A stretch of DNA of 59,076 nt, taken from Kushneria indalinina DSM 14324 (GTDB lineage: Bacteria; Pseudomonadota; Gammaproteobacteria; Pseudomonadales; Halomonadaceae). Position 1 is the first letter of the stretch. Each line of letters begins with the position of its first letter. Of this stretch, positions 25,058-33,226 are shown piece after piece. Below the pieces are notes generated by a model, which was not told the DNA's origin, made no database searches, and worked only from the letters and a program-made list of their open reading frames with translations. Made by a program: the position numbers and the translations under genes. The stretch lies in assembly GCF_003385845.1 (NCBI RefSeq), contig NZ_QRDJ01000012.1, positions 1 through 59,076 on the forward strand. The letters run 5' to 3'.

Positions 25058-25495
25058 ATGTCCCCCGCTTGTCTATTGCGGCCGCGCGCCGCAACGCTTT
25101 TCTTGTGTCTCCTTGCCACGGCCACGATGAGCCACTGTGTTCTTGCTGGCGTCGAGGTTTTCACTGTTGCTGGCCAGCCGGTCATCAACGTTCCTGATTC
25201 AGCAGCCGTGGTGGAGCTGGACGCCCCTGGGCGACTGGATGCACGTATTTCGCAGGATCTGCCGTCCGATCCCGCACGGGCCAAGCAGGTATTGCAATCA
25301 CGCATGAACGGTCCCGAATGGCAGCAGACCCTCCAGCGGTACGGCCAGCTTTATCAGGGTGTGGCCAGAGCTTGGATGCTGGGTGTAGAGAAAGTGCCAG
25401 CAGTTGTCGTTGACAGTAGCTACGTGGTGTATGGCGAACCTGACGTTGCCCGGGCTCTCGATGCGATTGAGCAAGCCAAGGGGAGCAACCCATGA
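25058..25495 (+). CDS. ICE conjugation protein, TIGR03757 (PFL_4709) family
   Basis: 145 residues; long signal peptide (cleavage near VLAG), then VEVFTVAGQPVINVPDSAAV, VELDAPGRLDARISQDLPSD, and the C-terminal GVEKVPAVVVDSSYVVYGEP-DVARALDAI, a thioredoxin-like end typical of the family. Periplasmic. A 115-bp gap separates it from the preceding gene, the longest plus-strand break since 15.6 kb, so a promoter could lie here. Its stop overlaps the next ATG. Confidence 0.9.
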   Translation: MSPACLLRPRAATLFLCLLATATMSHCVLAGVEVFTVAGQPVINVPDSAAVVELDAPGRLDARISQDLPSDPARAKQVLQSRMNGPEWQQTLQRYGQLYQGVARAWMLGVEKVPAVVVDSSYVVYGEPDVARALDAIEQAKGSNP

Positions 25496-26445
25496 ATCGG
25501 CTCTTTGTTCAGTTGCCGATGGCTCTTGCTTTTGCGGTGCTTTTTGGCTTAGCCAGTATGGTCAGTTCCCCAAGAGCGTATGCCATTACAACGCCTGAGA
25601 TTCTGCAATCGTCGTTGAGCCCTCAATGCCTCGACTATCAAGTCATTGGCGTTTGTGCCTGGCTCTATTGCACGCCGTGGGGCTGCACCGTACGCACCTC
25701 GATTCGAGTAAAACACTATATACCTGAGCTGGTTGTAAGTGCCTACGAGAACACAGGTGATAATCCCTGGACTGAAATCGCGATGCTCTCGCCTCCTACT
25801 GGCGATGCCATCGGAGGTGGCTCGTCCCGCGAATCCGTTCCTGAGCAGCACACAAACACGCATTTCAAGAATGTAGATGCGATCGGGCATCCCTCTGAAT
25901 TGTTCTATAACTTCGCCGGTGGTTTTGGCTGGTTCTGCGAAAGCAATTCAAAGCCTTTCAATCCGTATTTTATTTCTACGCTCGATGCTTTGGCCTGGCG
26001 CTCCGGCGTCCCGGAGATGGCGTATCCCGAAGCCCTGACACCCGGTATGCGAGAGATGGGCGAAGTGGGCGATCTATGGAGCCCGATCTATCCCCGCAGT
26101 GGTTTCGTTTCACAAACGCATGACTACAAGGTCGCCGCGACGGCAGCGCAGCGCGCGGCCGACGTAGTGACACGCCGCGGCGAACCTCACGTCTACCAGC
26201 CCCTGATTGCTCGCAACTCATCAAGCAGCGGCATCTGGGGTCCGGATCCTGTCGAGGAAGGGGATTCCGAGACCCACGAATGGCAGCAGCTGGCCCCCAA
26301 CATGCGCATGTCCTGCTCCACATTCCCCGATGGTGGCGAAAACGACCAGTTACAGGATCCCGGTGATTATGCCTGGACGCTGTGGCGTCCCTATCGCTGC
26401 TGCAAAAAACGGGGCCAAGAATTGCTGTATTTCACCGGAGAGTAA
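25492..26445 (+). CDS. ICE conjugation protein, TIGR03756 (PFL_4710) family; TraU-like
   Basis: 317 residues; signal peptide ending RAYA. Family hallmarks: LDYQVIGVCAWLYCTPWGCT, VKHYIPELVVSAYENTGDNP, LFYNFAGGFGWFCESNSKPF, PYFISTLDALAWRSGVPEMA, and the closing WTLWRPYRCCKKRGQELLYF. Many cysteines, so it probably depends on the DsbC-like protein nearby. Equivalent in position to TraU of F-type systems, a periplasmic protein for mating-pair stabilisation. Overlaps the previous stop by 4 bp. Confidence 0.93.
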   Translation: MNRLFVQLPMALAFAVLFGLASMVSSPRAYAITTPEILQSSLSPQCLDYQVIGVCAWLYCTPWGCTVRTSIRVKHYIPELVVSAYENTGDNPWTEIAMLSPPTGDAIGGGSSRESVPEQHTNTHFKNVDAIGHPSELFYNFAGGFGWFCESNSKPFNPYFISTLDALAWRSGVPEMAYPEALTPGMREMGEVGDLWSPIYPRSGFVSQTHDYKVAATAAQRAADVVTRRGEPHVYQPLIARNSSSSGIWGPDPVEEGDSETHEWQQLAPNMRMSCSTFPDGGENDQLQDPGDYAWTLWRPYRCCKKRGQELLYFTGE

Positions 26446-26448
26446 GCC

Positions 26449-27879
26449 ATGAAACGAATCCTTTTTCCTCTGACCCTCTCGGTGGCGTTGGCAACACCGT
26501 TACTGGCTCAGGCTGGATCAGCAGACACGCTCTATTACGATATCGGGGGCGCTTCCCCTTTCGGCGCTTCGGCAAGTCTCGGTCATGGGCCACGCGCGCA
26601 GCGGCTGGGTGTCAGCTGGGACGTCAATGCGACTTGCGGTAATTTTGATGTGGGCTCAACCGTGAGCAACCAGCTTAACGGCGTTACCAACGGCTTCCAG
26701 AACATGATGGGCAATGTGGTCTCAAATGCCACTGGAGCGGTGGCCAGCCTTCCCGCCATGATCATTCAACGCTCAAACCCGGCGCTATATGACCTGATCA
26801 CCAACGGTGTCATGCAGGGGCGTCTCGATTTCGATAAATCCAAGCTTAGTTGCCAGCGTATGTCCGAGCAGCTGGCCGACGCCACGCTGGGCGGCAAGAT
26901 GCAACAGGGAGCCATGGCCGAAAATTGGCAGGACATCGCGTCCAGCAATCCTGACGCCGTATCTGCTCAAAAAACTGCCGAGGCGCAGGCAGGGAATGGC
27001 GGTCGTACCTGGGTTGGTGGCCAGAAACGCGGTGGCCGTGGCCAGCAGCCTATACGTGTGGTCGAGGATACTGCCAAGGCAGGCTACAACCTGCTGCATG
27101 GTCGCAATGATCCCACTACCGATGAATCGGTTTCCGGCGGCGGCGGCGGCTGGGGGTCAGTAGCTACTTCAAATGGTGATTGGGTTGGTGGGGGTGGTAT
27201 CGCCGGCGGAAACGGCAGCAACAACGGCAGTGGTAGCAACGACTGCATGGGTGGCATGTGTACGGTCTGGGGCTCGCCCGAAGACGCAGCCGAGTGGACC
27301 AAAAAGGTTGTTGGTGATACCGAGCTACAAACCTGCGATGGCTGCGAGAAGGCGCAGAGCATTGCGGGCACTGGACTGATCCGCGAGCTTGAGGAGGAAC
27401 AAGACACTATTCATGACAATCTGATTGGAATGCTCAACGGCGGCGAGATCACCCAGTCCAAATTGAATGATGTCTCCGCAGGTAATGGTTTGGCCGTCTC
27501 GCGCGCCGTTATTGAATCCATGCGGTCGGACCCCCAGGGCCAGCTGCTTGCCCAGCGATTGGCGAGTGAAATGGCGCTGGCCAGAACGCTTACTAAAGCC
27601 ATGTGGGCACGCCGTGCACTGGTGGCTGGTACAAGCGACCCCGGGGTCGAGAACAATCAGGAAGGCATGTCAGCTCTGGATCGCAAGATCGAGGCGTTCA
27701 ACCGTGATATTCAGCTGCTTCAGAGTGAGATGGATATTCGTCGCTCACTGTCGAGCAATGCGGCATCACAAGCCCTTCGTCGAGCATCCAATCGTGCTGC
27801 TGCTTCCAGCCAGAATGAAACCACGCTGCCGAAGCCGGTGCTGGATGAGCGCGGCCGTCCGATCCAGGGAGGTGACTGA
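26449..27879 (+). CDS. ICE conjugation protein, TIGR03755 (PFL_4711) family; TraH-like
   Basis: 476 residues; signal peptide ending LAQAG. Family segments: YDIGGASPFGASASLGHGPR, LGVSWDVNATCGNFDVGSTV, NPALYDLITNGVMQGRLDFD, CQRMSEQLAD. A Gly/Asn/Ser-rich linker (about 225-265) precedes CDGCEKAQS-IAGTGLIREL and a C-terminal helical region (MSALDRKIEAFNRDIQLLQS). Comparable to TraH-type pilus assembly factors. ATG is 3 bp after the previous stop; its TGA shares one base with the following ATG. Confidence 0.93.
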   Translation: MKRILFPLTLSVALATPLLAQAGSADTLYYDIGGASPFGASASLGHGPRAQRLGVSWDVNATCGNFDVGSTVSNQLNGVTNGFQNMMGNVVSNATGAVASLPAMIIQRSNPALYDLITNGVMQGRLDFDKSKLSCQRMSEQLADATLGGKMQQGAMAENWQDIASSNPDAVSAQKTAEAQAGNGGRTWVGGQKRGGRGQQPIRVVEDTAKAGYNLLHGRNDPTTDESVSGGGGGWGSVATSNGDWVGGGGIAGGNGSNNGSGSNDCMGGMCTVWGSPEDAAEWTKKVVGDTELQTCDGCEKAQSIAGTGLIRELEEEQDTIHDNLIGMLNGGEITQSKLNDVSAGNGLAVSRAVIESMRSDPQGQLLAQRLASEMALARTLTKAMWARRALVAGTSDPGVENNQEGMSALDRKIEAFNRDIQLLQSEMDIRRSLSSNAASQALRRASNRAAASSQNETTLPKPVLDERGRPIQGGD

Positions 27880-28256
27880 TGTTCATCAAACGTCTGCTCA
27901 ATCCCAAACGGTGGCCATCTATCGTGGTGTTCGGGATGGTTTTGATTGGTGTGTTTTTTCTGAGCGGAGTGATTGTGTCGCTGGTTACCCATCTCATGGG
28001 TAGCCGCGAGGTTTTCGCTGCTGCAAAGCAGGCAGCTCTGCCATGGCTATTTCTTTGGCGTTGGGCCTGCTATGCAGGGCTAATTGTTGCCTGGTTGCGT
28101 GTCTGGAAGCCACGTGTGCTCAAGCATCTCGCAAAAGACCGGGACGGTGGTGAGGCAGCACGAGGCAGGCTCAAGCGCCTCGAAATCCTGACGCTGATCG
28201 CCATGGCCGGCATCGAGCTATTCAATACAATTGACTGGCTCGGGGGTGATACATGA
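27879..28256 (+). CDS. Small membrane protein before traG
   Basis: 125 residues, three likely spans: VVFGMVLIGVFFLSGVIVSL, PWLFLWRWACYAGLIVAWLR and LEILTLIAMAGIELFNTIDW, with a basic cytoplasmic loop (KPRVLKHLAKDRDGGEAARG). It occupies the slot of a short membrane protein found between the TraH-like and TraG genes in this class; no family name recalled. Starts on the last base of the previous gene and overlaps traG by 4 bp, so it is coupled to both. Confidence 0.8.
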   Translation: MFIKRLLNPKRWPSIVVFGMVLIGVFFLSGVIVSLVTHLMGSREVFAAAKQAALPWLFLWRWACYAGLIVAWLRVWKPRVLKHLAKDRDGGEAARGRLKRLEILTLIAMAGIELFNTIDWLGGDT

Positions 28257-29773
28257 ATGCTGACCTGAATGTTACTGATTACTTTGAGCAGGTCATGCTG
28301 ATGGTCGGCTGGGTAGTGAACAATGGTATCTGGTCAGCTCTGATGCAGTCAGGGCTTGCGCTGGTGCCCTTCGTTGCCTTGATCATTTCGGAGTGGTTCA
28401 AAGTCCGACAAGAAGGCGAGGACGAGGGCAACAAAGGGGTGCTGTTGATCGCCCGTTTAGAGGCGAAGCTCTATGCCATGGTGATCTGTTATGCGTTCAC
28501 CTGTGTGCCGATGATGAGCCTATCCTTTAACCCGGTGAATACCATCGAACGCACAAATGCCGATGGACAACAGTGCAGCGTGGCCGTTATCGGACAGGGG
28601 GAGTGGGGCAGCAGCACCCTCAACTCGATCGATGGCCAGACTGCTCAAATTCCGCTTTGGTGGGCGATGGTGCATGCCGTTTCCAAGGGGATGACCAATG
28701 TGGCTGTTTCCAGTATTCCGTGCACTACAGACTTCCAGGCCATCACTTCGGAAATTGATGCCCAGTCGATCACTGATCCGGGGCTCAAGCGTGAGGTAGG
28801 AGAGTTTCAGCGTCAATGCTATGGGGCAGCCCGTAATCGCCTGTTCCAGCAGGGTGGAACCATAGATGCACTGGAAGCGCAGGACGTTGACTGGCTTGGC
28901 AGCGACTTCTTCGTGACCACGCCTGGCTACTACGATTCTTTCTACGCCGGCAGACCAATCGAAGGATTCTCCTATCGCGAAAGTCGGGATCAGGCCCGCC
29001 CCAACACTGGCGCCGGTCGCCCCGGCTATCCCAGCTGTCGAGAGTGGTGGACTGATAGCGAAAACGGACTGTATTCACGACTGCACGACGAGGTTCAACC
29101 GGGCTTCTGGGACAACTTCCGGTCGGTTTTCGCCATGGAAAGTGCTGAAGACCAGGTTGTTCGGCGCCTGATCAGTCAGCGAACCGGTTCAGCGAATGGC
29201 AACCAGGATATAGCCGTCACCGGCTACGGCAATCTCAGTGGTGGCGACGACATCGAAGATACTCTCTCGATGGCAGTGGGAGGAGTAGGCGGTGCCATAG
29301 GTGGGGTTATGGGCAAAGCTGGGATGGACATGCTCAAACGCGCCTTGCCGATGGTGCAGTATGTATTGATCATGGCCATTGTGATCTGCCTCCCGTTCAT
29401 CATGACGGTTTCAGGTTATTCCGTAAAAGTTGCTGGTACAGCAAGTTTCGGGCTTTTCGCGCTGATGTTTCTGACTTTTTGGTGGGAGCTTGCACGCTGG
29501 ATCAACTCGAATTTGATTGACCTTCTCTACAGTTCTGATGCTGCCAAGATGAGCATCATCGCTGTCGCACAGAATGGGTATGATCGAATGGTTCTGACAT
29601 TCGTGGAGTGGGCCACATTCCTGATATTGCCAGGCATATGGGTTGCTGCTCTTGGTTGGTCAGGGATGAAAGTGGGAGCCGCTGTTTCGCAGAGTCTTGG
29701 TGAAGGTACCAAGGGAGCTAAAGGCGCTGGCGATCAAGGCAGTAAAGCAGCGTCAAAAGCCGCAACGAAATAA
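28253..29773 (+). CDS. traG: Conjugal transfer protein TraG (TraG-N type)
   Basis: 506 residues, inner-membrane. N-terminal spans (MVGWVVNNGIWSALMQSGLA, LVPFVALIISEWF, YAMVICYAFTCVPMMSLSFN), a large periplasmic loop with Cys residues (ISSIPCTTDFQAITSEI, QRQCYGAARNRLFQ, YPSCREWW), and C-terminal spans (YVLIMAIVICLPFIMTVSGY, FGLFALMFLTFWWELARWIN). This matches the TraG N-terminal domain family of type-G systems, needed for pilus assembly and mating-pair stability. Length is normal for element-borne TraG. Last gene of the operon. Confidence 0.92.
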   Translation: MNADLNVTDYFEQVMLMVGWVVNNGIWSALMQSGLALVPFVALIISEWFKVRQEGEDEGNKGVLLIARLEAKLYAMVICYAFTCVPMMSLSFNPVNTIERTNADGQQCSVAVIGQGEWGSSTLNSIDGQTAQIPLWWAMVHAVSKGMTNVAVSSIPCTTDFQAITSEIDAQSITDPGLKREVGEFQRQCYGAARNRLFQQGGTIDALEAQDVDWLGSDFFVTTPGYYDSFYAGRPIEGFSYRESRDQARPNTGAGRPGYPSCREWWTDSENGLYSRLHDEVQPGFWDNFRSVFAMESAEDQVVRRLISQRTGSANGNQDIAVTGYGNLSGGDDIEDTLSMAVGGVGGAIGGVMGKAGMDMLKRALPMVQYVLIMAIVICLPFIMTVSGYSVKVAGTASFGLFALMFLTFWWELARWINSNLIDLLYSSDAAKMSIIAVAQNGYDRMVLTFVEWATFLILPGIWVAALGWSGMKVGAAVSQSLGEGTKGAKGAGDQGSKAASKAATK

Positions 29774-29784
29774 AAGCAGGAGAG

Positions 29785-29809
29785 AGCCGGCCCGGGCATC
29801 GGGCCGGCT
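29785..29809. terminator. Strong GC hairpin between converging genes
   Basis: Stem AGCCGGCCCG (29785-29794) with CGGGCCGGCT (29800-29809), 5-nt loop. It lies between the traG stop and the stop of the minus-strand gene at 29810, so it probably ends transcription from both sides. No T tract is present, so the mechanism is uncertain. Confidence 0.55.
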
Positions 29810-30046
29810 TCACACGTTACGGTCAGTCATATCACCAAAACCATCCGAACTTTTCCCGTAGCTGAACATATGCGAGTCATTCGAAGCATCGTCGTTATTG
29901 GCACTGCCTGATGCTGCACTAGCAGCTGCTCCGAATAGCCCCGATGCGCCTGCTGCGGCTGCTTTACCGGTAATTCTGGATAGATCCATGGCCAGCTGGG
30001 CGGTTGCCTTGCGGCCTTTGGGACTCAGCAAATCTGAGAGCTTCAT
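29810..30046 (-). CDS. Small Ala/Gly/Ser-rich protein
   Basis: 78 residues: MKLSDLLSPKGRKATAQLAM, then DLSRITGKAAAAGASGLFGA and an Ala/Ser-rich, finally polar end (HMFSYGKSSDGFGDMTDRNV). A good AGGGAGG ribosome site lies 6 nt before ATG 30046; a further in-frame start at 30073 lacks one. No family recognised. The middle could form a short hydrophobic helix. It is transcribed towards traG and away from the accessory genes that follow. Confidence 0.7.
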   Translation of the reverse strand: MKLSDLLSPKGRKATAQLAMDLSRITGKAAAAGASGLFGAAASAASGSANNDDASNDSHMFSYGKSSDGFGDMTDRNV

Positions 30047-30333
30047 AGAAACCTCCCTTGGGTTTATGAGCATCTACTTCAGACTAACCCTGAAGCCGTT
30101 CCAGTGCAAATCGTAACCTCTATCTGACAAAGCCTCTGAAAAGGGCCAAAAGGGCCAACAAAAGGCTGGAAGGGAAGGGGTGATAAGGGGAAGGGGGGTA
30201 TCCGGTTTTACAGGCCAACCCCAAAAGGCCAACCCCAAAGGGAAAGATCAAAACCGAAAGGGAAAAAGCCACCCCACCAGCAGCAGCCCTTGTTGACGTT
30301 GATCACCACCAATCAGATACTCAAGCTGCACCA
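30047..30333. other. Intergenic region with G-runs and short tandem repeats
   Basis: No gene seen. Contains four G-runs with short loops (GGG-AA-GGGG-TGATAA-GGGG-AA-GGGGGG, 30172-30198), a classic G-quadruplex pattern, and a 14-bp tandem repeat GGCCAACCCCAAAA / GGCCAACCCCAAAG (30213-30240). It separates diverging units, so promoters for the minus gene and for the leader at 30334 should be here. Confidence 0.6.
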
Positions 30334-30526
30334 CGTCAGCTGTTAACGGCAATAGCAGCGCCCTTTGCCTCCGGGCAAATCCCGAAGCCGTAACGTATCC
30401 TGGGAGTCGGCGCCCTTTCATCGGGGCTGGATACAGCTATCAAATTCTCGGCCCTGAGCCGAACCACCCACCGGGGAAACACTTTCCCCGGTGGGGATGG
30501 TGTTTCCTCCGTTTTGGAGATACACC
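30334..30526 (+). promoter_or_regulatory. Structured leader RNA, copy 2
   Basis: Same architecture as the leader at 4785: TTTGCC/GGCAAA hairpin (about 30364-30379), long stem GTATCC (30395-30400) with GGATAC (30429-30434) enclosing GCCC/GGGC, a TCGGC/GCCGA hairpin (about 30448-30462), then a perfect 13-bp terminal hairpin 30467-30495. Its loop side GGAAACAC is repeated in altered form at the ribosome site GGAGATACACC, and both face GGTGTTTCCTCC (30499-30510). The first CTGTTG/CAACAG hairpin is degraded in this copy. Confidence 0.75.
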
Positions 30527-31045
30527 ATGAGCTCACGAATCGTTGCCACAGACAATGTGATTGCCCAACTGATCGGCAAGATCGCTCTGTATAGACATTT
30601 TCATGAACCCGACAACCCCGATGATGAAGAGCTGCTTCAGTTCCAGAAAGATAACGACAAACTTCTCTGGATCGCACGCACAGATGCTTTCTCGTTAGGT
30701 GAGCGATGCGCTTTCTTTGACGAGTATTATGAAGAGGGCGATCTTTGGGAGCTGGAGGCATTCGGTCTTGAAGATTGGTTCTTGGACGGGCATCGCCTTG
30801 CCAAAGCCCAGGTAATATTCGAGATCTATTACCGTAATCGAGCTGGTGAGAGAGAACGGGCGTTAACGACAGGGGCAAACTCTAGCCAAGCCACAAACGT
30901 GTTGATTGAAGACAACCGTCTAAACACCTTTTTGGAGATAGAGCGCGTCCTACCTGTCACTCGCTCCTTGTTTCGGCCATACCAGACTCGATTCCAGAGC
31001 CTGCTCAAAATCCAACCCAGAAGCTCTATTCTACGCTTCTACTGA
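30527..31045 (+). CDS. Accessory protein A of a leader-flanked cassette
   Basis: 172 residues, acidic and soluble; family not recognised. Readable parts: NVIAQLIGKIALYRHFHEPD, DKLLWIARTDAFSLGERCAF, and a run of acid and aromatic residues EYYEEGDLWELEAFGLEDWF. The final ~25 residues (ending LLKIQPRSSILRFY) are nearly the same as those of the next gene, because the 3' end lies in a repeated DNA block. ATG 30527 has GGAG 7 nt upstream within the leader. A terminator follows at 31053. Confidence 0.75.
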   Translation: MSSRIVATDNVIAQLIGKIALYRHFHEPDNPDDEELLQFQKDNDKLLWIARTDAFSLGERCAFFDEYYEEGDLWELEAFGLEDWFLDGHRLAKAQVIFEIYYRNRAGERERALTTGANSSQATNVLIEDNRLNTFLEIERVLPVTRSLFRPYQTRFQSLLKIQPRSSILRFY

Positions 31046-31052
31046 AATTTCA

Positions 31053-31076
31053 AACCCGGCTATCGCCGGGTTTTTT
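31053..31076 (+). terminator. Rho-independent terminator, cassette 1
   Basis: AACCCGGC (31053-31060), loop TATC, GCCGGGTT (31065-31072), then TTTT. It is part of the repeated block; the twin is at 31906. Confidence 0.9.
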
Positions 31077-31137
31077 GTGGGTGGCCACCTGCCTTGTGGC
31101 CGTTGGCAGAGATCGCCATAATCGACCCTGCAAGCGT

Positions 31138-31328
31138 TTGCTGTTGACGTTACAACAGCGCCCTTTGCCTCCGGGCAAATCCCGAAGCCGTAACGTATCC
31201 TGGGAGTCGGCGCCCTTTCATCGGGGCTGGATACAGCTATCAAATTCTCGGCCCTGAGCCGAACCACCCACCGGGGGAAATACTTCCCCTGATGGGGATG
31301 GTGTTTCCCCCGTTTTTGGAGATTCACC
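31138..31328 (+). promoter_or_regulatory. Structured leader RNA, copy 3
   Basis: Intact CTGTTG/CAACAG hairpin (31141-31158), TTTGCC/GGCAAA hairpin, long stem GTATCC (31195-31200) with GGATAC (31229-31234), then terminal hairpin from 31267. The a-strand GGGGGAAATAC can pair over 11 bp (one G-T) with GTGTTTCCCCC near 31301-31311; GGAGATTCACC directly before the ATG is the competing ribosome-site strand. Confidence 0.75.
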
Positions 31329-31898
31329 ATGACTTTCAATCAGCAATCCCAGCAGGAATTTGTCACTGTCGGCGTCGGCAACAATACGGCGTTTCGTGGT
31401 ATTTACAGCGTCCACTACAGCGAACAGGAAGCCCGCGATAACCTCCCAAGGGTTGAAGCCTACTACCGGGAGCGCGAACCTGAGCGCCTGCCAGTGCAGG
31501 TTATGACCTTTGACGAGTTTTTTGCTCTCCAAAAAAGTGCGCTGTCAGCAAGACCTGCTGACCGCATCGACAGCGAAAAATTTCGAGAAATGCTCGAGGT
31601 ACTGCCACCCAAGCATTGGTACATAGGCAAGCATTCCAAGCAGTTTTGCATGAGTGTGCATTTCGAGCGGTTTTGCATGATCGAGCATTTCTACAACAGC
31701 TGGACGTCGCAGTATGTCCAGAAAGGCTATCGGTTCATGTGCAAGTTGGTGGATGTTACCGATAAGGCGACCTGGGTCACGCAAAACAACTTTGATGAGC
31801 TGTATGCGGCTGCCCCACTCTCTTTTTGGCCATGCCAGGCTCGACCCCTGAACTTGCTCAAAATCCAACCCAGAAGCTCTATCCTGCGCTTCTGCTGA
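31329..31898 (+). CDS. Accessory protein B of a leader-flanked cassette
   Basis: 189 residues; no family recognised with confidence. FVTVGVGNNTAFRGIYSVHY and LPVQVMTFDEFFALQKSALS lead to LEVLPPKHWYIGKHSKQFCM, then FYNSWTSQYVQKGYRFMCKL, a layout like other mobile-element proteins with an aromatic LPP-W core. There is a short internal duplication: KQFCMSVHF followed by ERFCMIEHF (DNA about 31630-31690). The C-terminus LLKIQPRSSILRFC is shared with the preceding gene. ATG 31329, GGAG 7 nt upstream. Confidence 0.72.
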   Translation: MTFNQQSQQEFVTVGVGNNTAFRGIYSVHYSEQEARDNLPRVEAYYREREPERLPVQVMTFDEFFALQKSALSARPADRIDSEKFREMLEVLPPKHWYIGKHSKQFCMSVHFERFCMIEHFYNSWTSQYVQKGYRFMCKLVDVTDKATWVTQNNFDELYAAAPLSFWPCQARPLNLLKIQPRSSILRFC

Positions 31899-31905
31899 AA
31901 TTTCA

Positions 31906-31929
31906 AACCCGGCTATTGCCGGGTTTTTT
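31906..31929 (+). terminator. Rho-independent terminator, cassette 2
   Basis: AACCCGGC (31906-31913), loop TATT, GCCGGGTT (31918-31925), TTTT. Twin of 31053-31076. Confidence 0.9.
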
Positions 31930-31992
31930 CATTCGTGGCCACCTGTCTTGCAGCATCATGTGCTGATCGCCATAATCGACCCTGCAAGCGTT

Positions 31993-32195
31993 TGCTGTTG
32001 ACGTTACAACAGCGCCCTTTGCCTCCGGGCAAATCCCGAAGCCGTAACGTATCCTGGGAGTCGGCGCCCTTTCATCGGGGCTGGATACAGCTATCAAATT
32101 CTCGGCCCTGAGCCGAAACACCCACCGGGGGAACACTTTCCCCGATGGGATGGTGTGTCTCCTGGATCTACCCACTGATCTACTGGAGCATCACC
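31993..32195 (+). promoter_or_regulatory. Structured leader RNA, copy 4
   Basis: CTGTTG/CAACAG hairpin (31995-32012), TTTGCC/GGCAAA hairpin, long stem GTATCC (32049-32054) with GGATAC (32083-32088), TCGGC/GCCGA hairpin, then the terminal hairpin CCCACCGGGGGAA...CCCCGATGGG and GGTGTGTCTCC (32151-32161). The ribosome site (GGAG, about 32185) is further from the switch than in copies 2 and 3, as in copy 1. Confidence 0.72.
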
Positions 32196-32723
32196 ATGAA
32201 TCCATTCAAAGGCTCTCGAGCCCTGCTGTTCTCTGTCCTGATACCGATCATGTTGCCTCAGCTTATGCCTGAGTCGGTTCGTCTGATCTGGCTATTGCTT
32301 GTTGCCCTCGTTGTGCTCAAGCGCATGGGACTCATCAACTTCGATCTCGGTCGTGCCTCTTCTGGCGATGATGAATCGGTTTCTTCGAAGCCATCCGATT
32401 CGTCGCGTCAGAACCACGCCAAAAATCAAGGTGAGATCGTTGCCATGGGCAGCGCTCCTTATCAGTTCAACGAGGCCAACCGCCTCAATTACTACATCAC
32501 ACTGCGTTCAAAGCGCGGTGACAGGACCATCTGGGGAATTGATCTCAAGCGCGTCGCGCATGAGACCCCATTGGCCGTTGGCGACAACGTGGCGCTCGAG
32601 TTTCTCGGTCGCCAGTCCGTTGTTGTCAATCAGCCGGTTCGCAATGACCAGGGAGAGATCGTGAGTCACCGAGAGGTGAACACGCATCGGCATTCCTGGG
32701 CGGCGCAGGTTCTGCCGGCATAA
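32196..32723 (+). CDS. Membrane protein with a C-terminal beta domain
   Basis: 175 residues. Two adjoining N-terminal spans (ALLFSVLIPIMLPQLMPESV and LIWLLLVALVVLKRMGL), a Ser-rich linker, then a C-terminal domain: LNYYITLRSKRGDRTIWGID, LKRVAHETPLAVGDNVALEF, LGRQSVVVNQPVRND. The T-IWGIDLKR...GD-V-LEFLGR-VVV pattern recurs at the C-termini of many plasmid proteins (relaxase, primase and Kfr-like); I cannot give its domain name with certainty. ATG 32196 with GGAG 7 nt upstream. Confidence 0.78.
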   Translation: MNPFKGSRALLFSVLIPIMLPQLMPESVRLIWLLLVALVVLKRMGLINFDLGRASSGDDESVSSKPSDSSRQNHAKNQGEIVAMGSAPYQFNEANRLNYYITLRSKRGDRTIWGIDLKRVAHETPLAVGDNVALEFLGRQSVVVNQPVRNDQGEIVSHREVNTHRHSWAAQVLPA

Positions 32724-32734
32724 ACCAAGCGGTA

Positions 32735-32804
32735 TTCCACCCCAAGGGGAAGTTTTCTTCCCCTTGGGGGAAGTGCTTCCCCTTTTTCTCGAGGAGAAGC
32801 ACTC
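32735..32804 (+). promoter_or_regulatory. Competing-hairpin leader
   Basis: Perfect 13-bp hairpin 32740-32752 / 32757-32769 with loop TTTT. AGTGCTTCCCC (32772-32782) pairs either with GGGGAAG in the hairpin's 5' arm (7 bp) or with GGAGAAGCACT (32793-32803; 10 of 11 positions), which contains the ribosome site 1 nt before the ATG. Confidence 0.75.
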
Positions 32805-33203
32805 ATGAATCGCAACACTCAAAACGCCATGATCCGTATCGATCTCACTCTCAAGGCGCAGCGCATCGGGCTTTGCCCTAATCGTCGCGACGTGATGGTG
32901 ATGATGGAGCAGCCCCTCATAAACGAGGTGGCCATGCTTTATGAGACGGCAGGCATATCGCATCCGGTTCTCGACGACCTGCACTGGACTGAACGCCTGG
33001 ATGCGTTCATGGAACAGGCTTATCAGGAACTGGAGAAAGCACCGAACGGTAGTCGATCGTTCGATTTCGACATTGCTGCACCGCATCGCACCGGAGCATT
33101 GCTGCTTCCGTTGCATGTCGGCGTTCACGTAGAGATCGAGCATCACTTCGGTAAACAGGCGTTGGTATTTTCGCTCTCCGGTCGTGACCGGTTAGCCGCC
33201 TGA
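32805..33203 (+). CDS. Hypothetical accessory protein
   Basis: 132 residues, soluble, no family recognised. N-terminal half helical (IDLTLKAQRIGLCPNRRDVM, WTERLDAFMEQAYQELEKAP); C-terminal half beta-rich (SFDFDIAAPHRTGALLLPLH, VGVHVEIEHHFGKQALVFSL). Ribosome site GGAG within the competing-hairpin leader. A hairpin with a short T-rich end follows at 33227. Confidence 0.72.
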   Translation: MNRNTQNAMIRIDLTLKAQRIGLCPNRRDVMVMMEQPLINEVAMLYETAGISHPVLDDLHWTERLDAFMEQAYQELEKAPNGSRSFDFDIAAPHRTGALLLPLHVGVHVEIEHHFGKQALVFSLSGRDRLAA

Positions 33204-33226
33204 ATATGCGATGATACTCATCAAGG

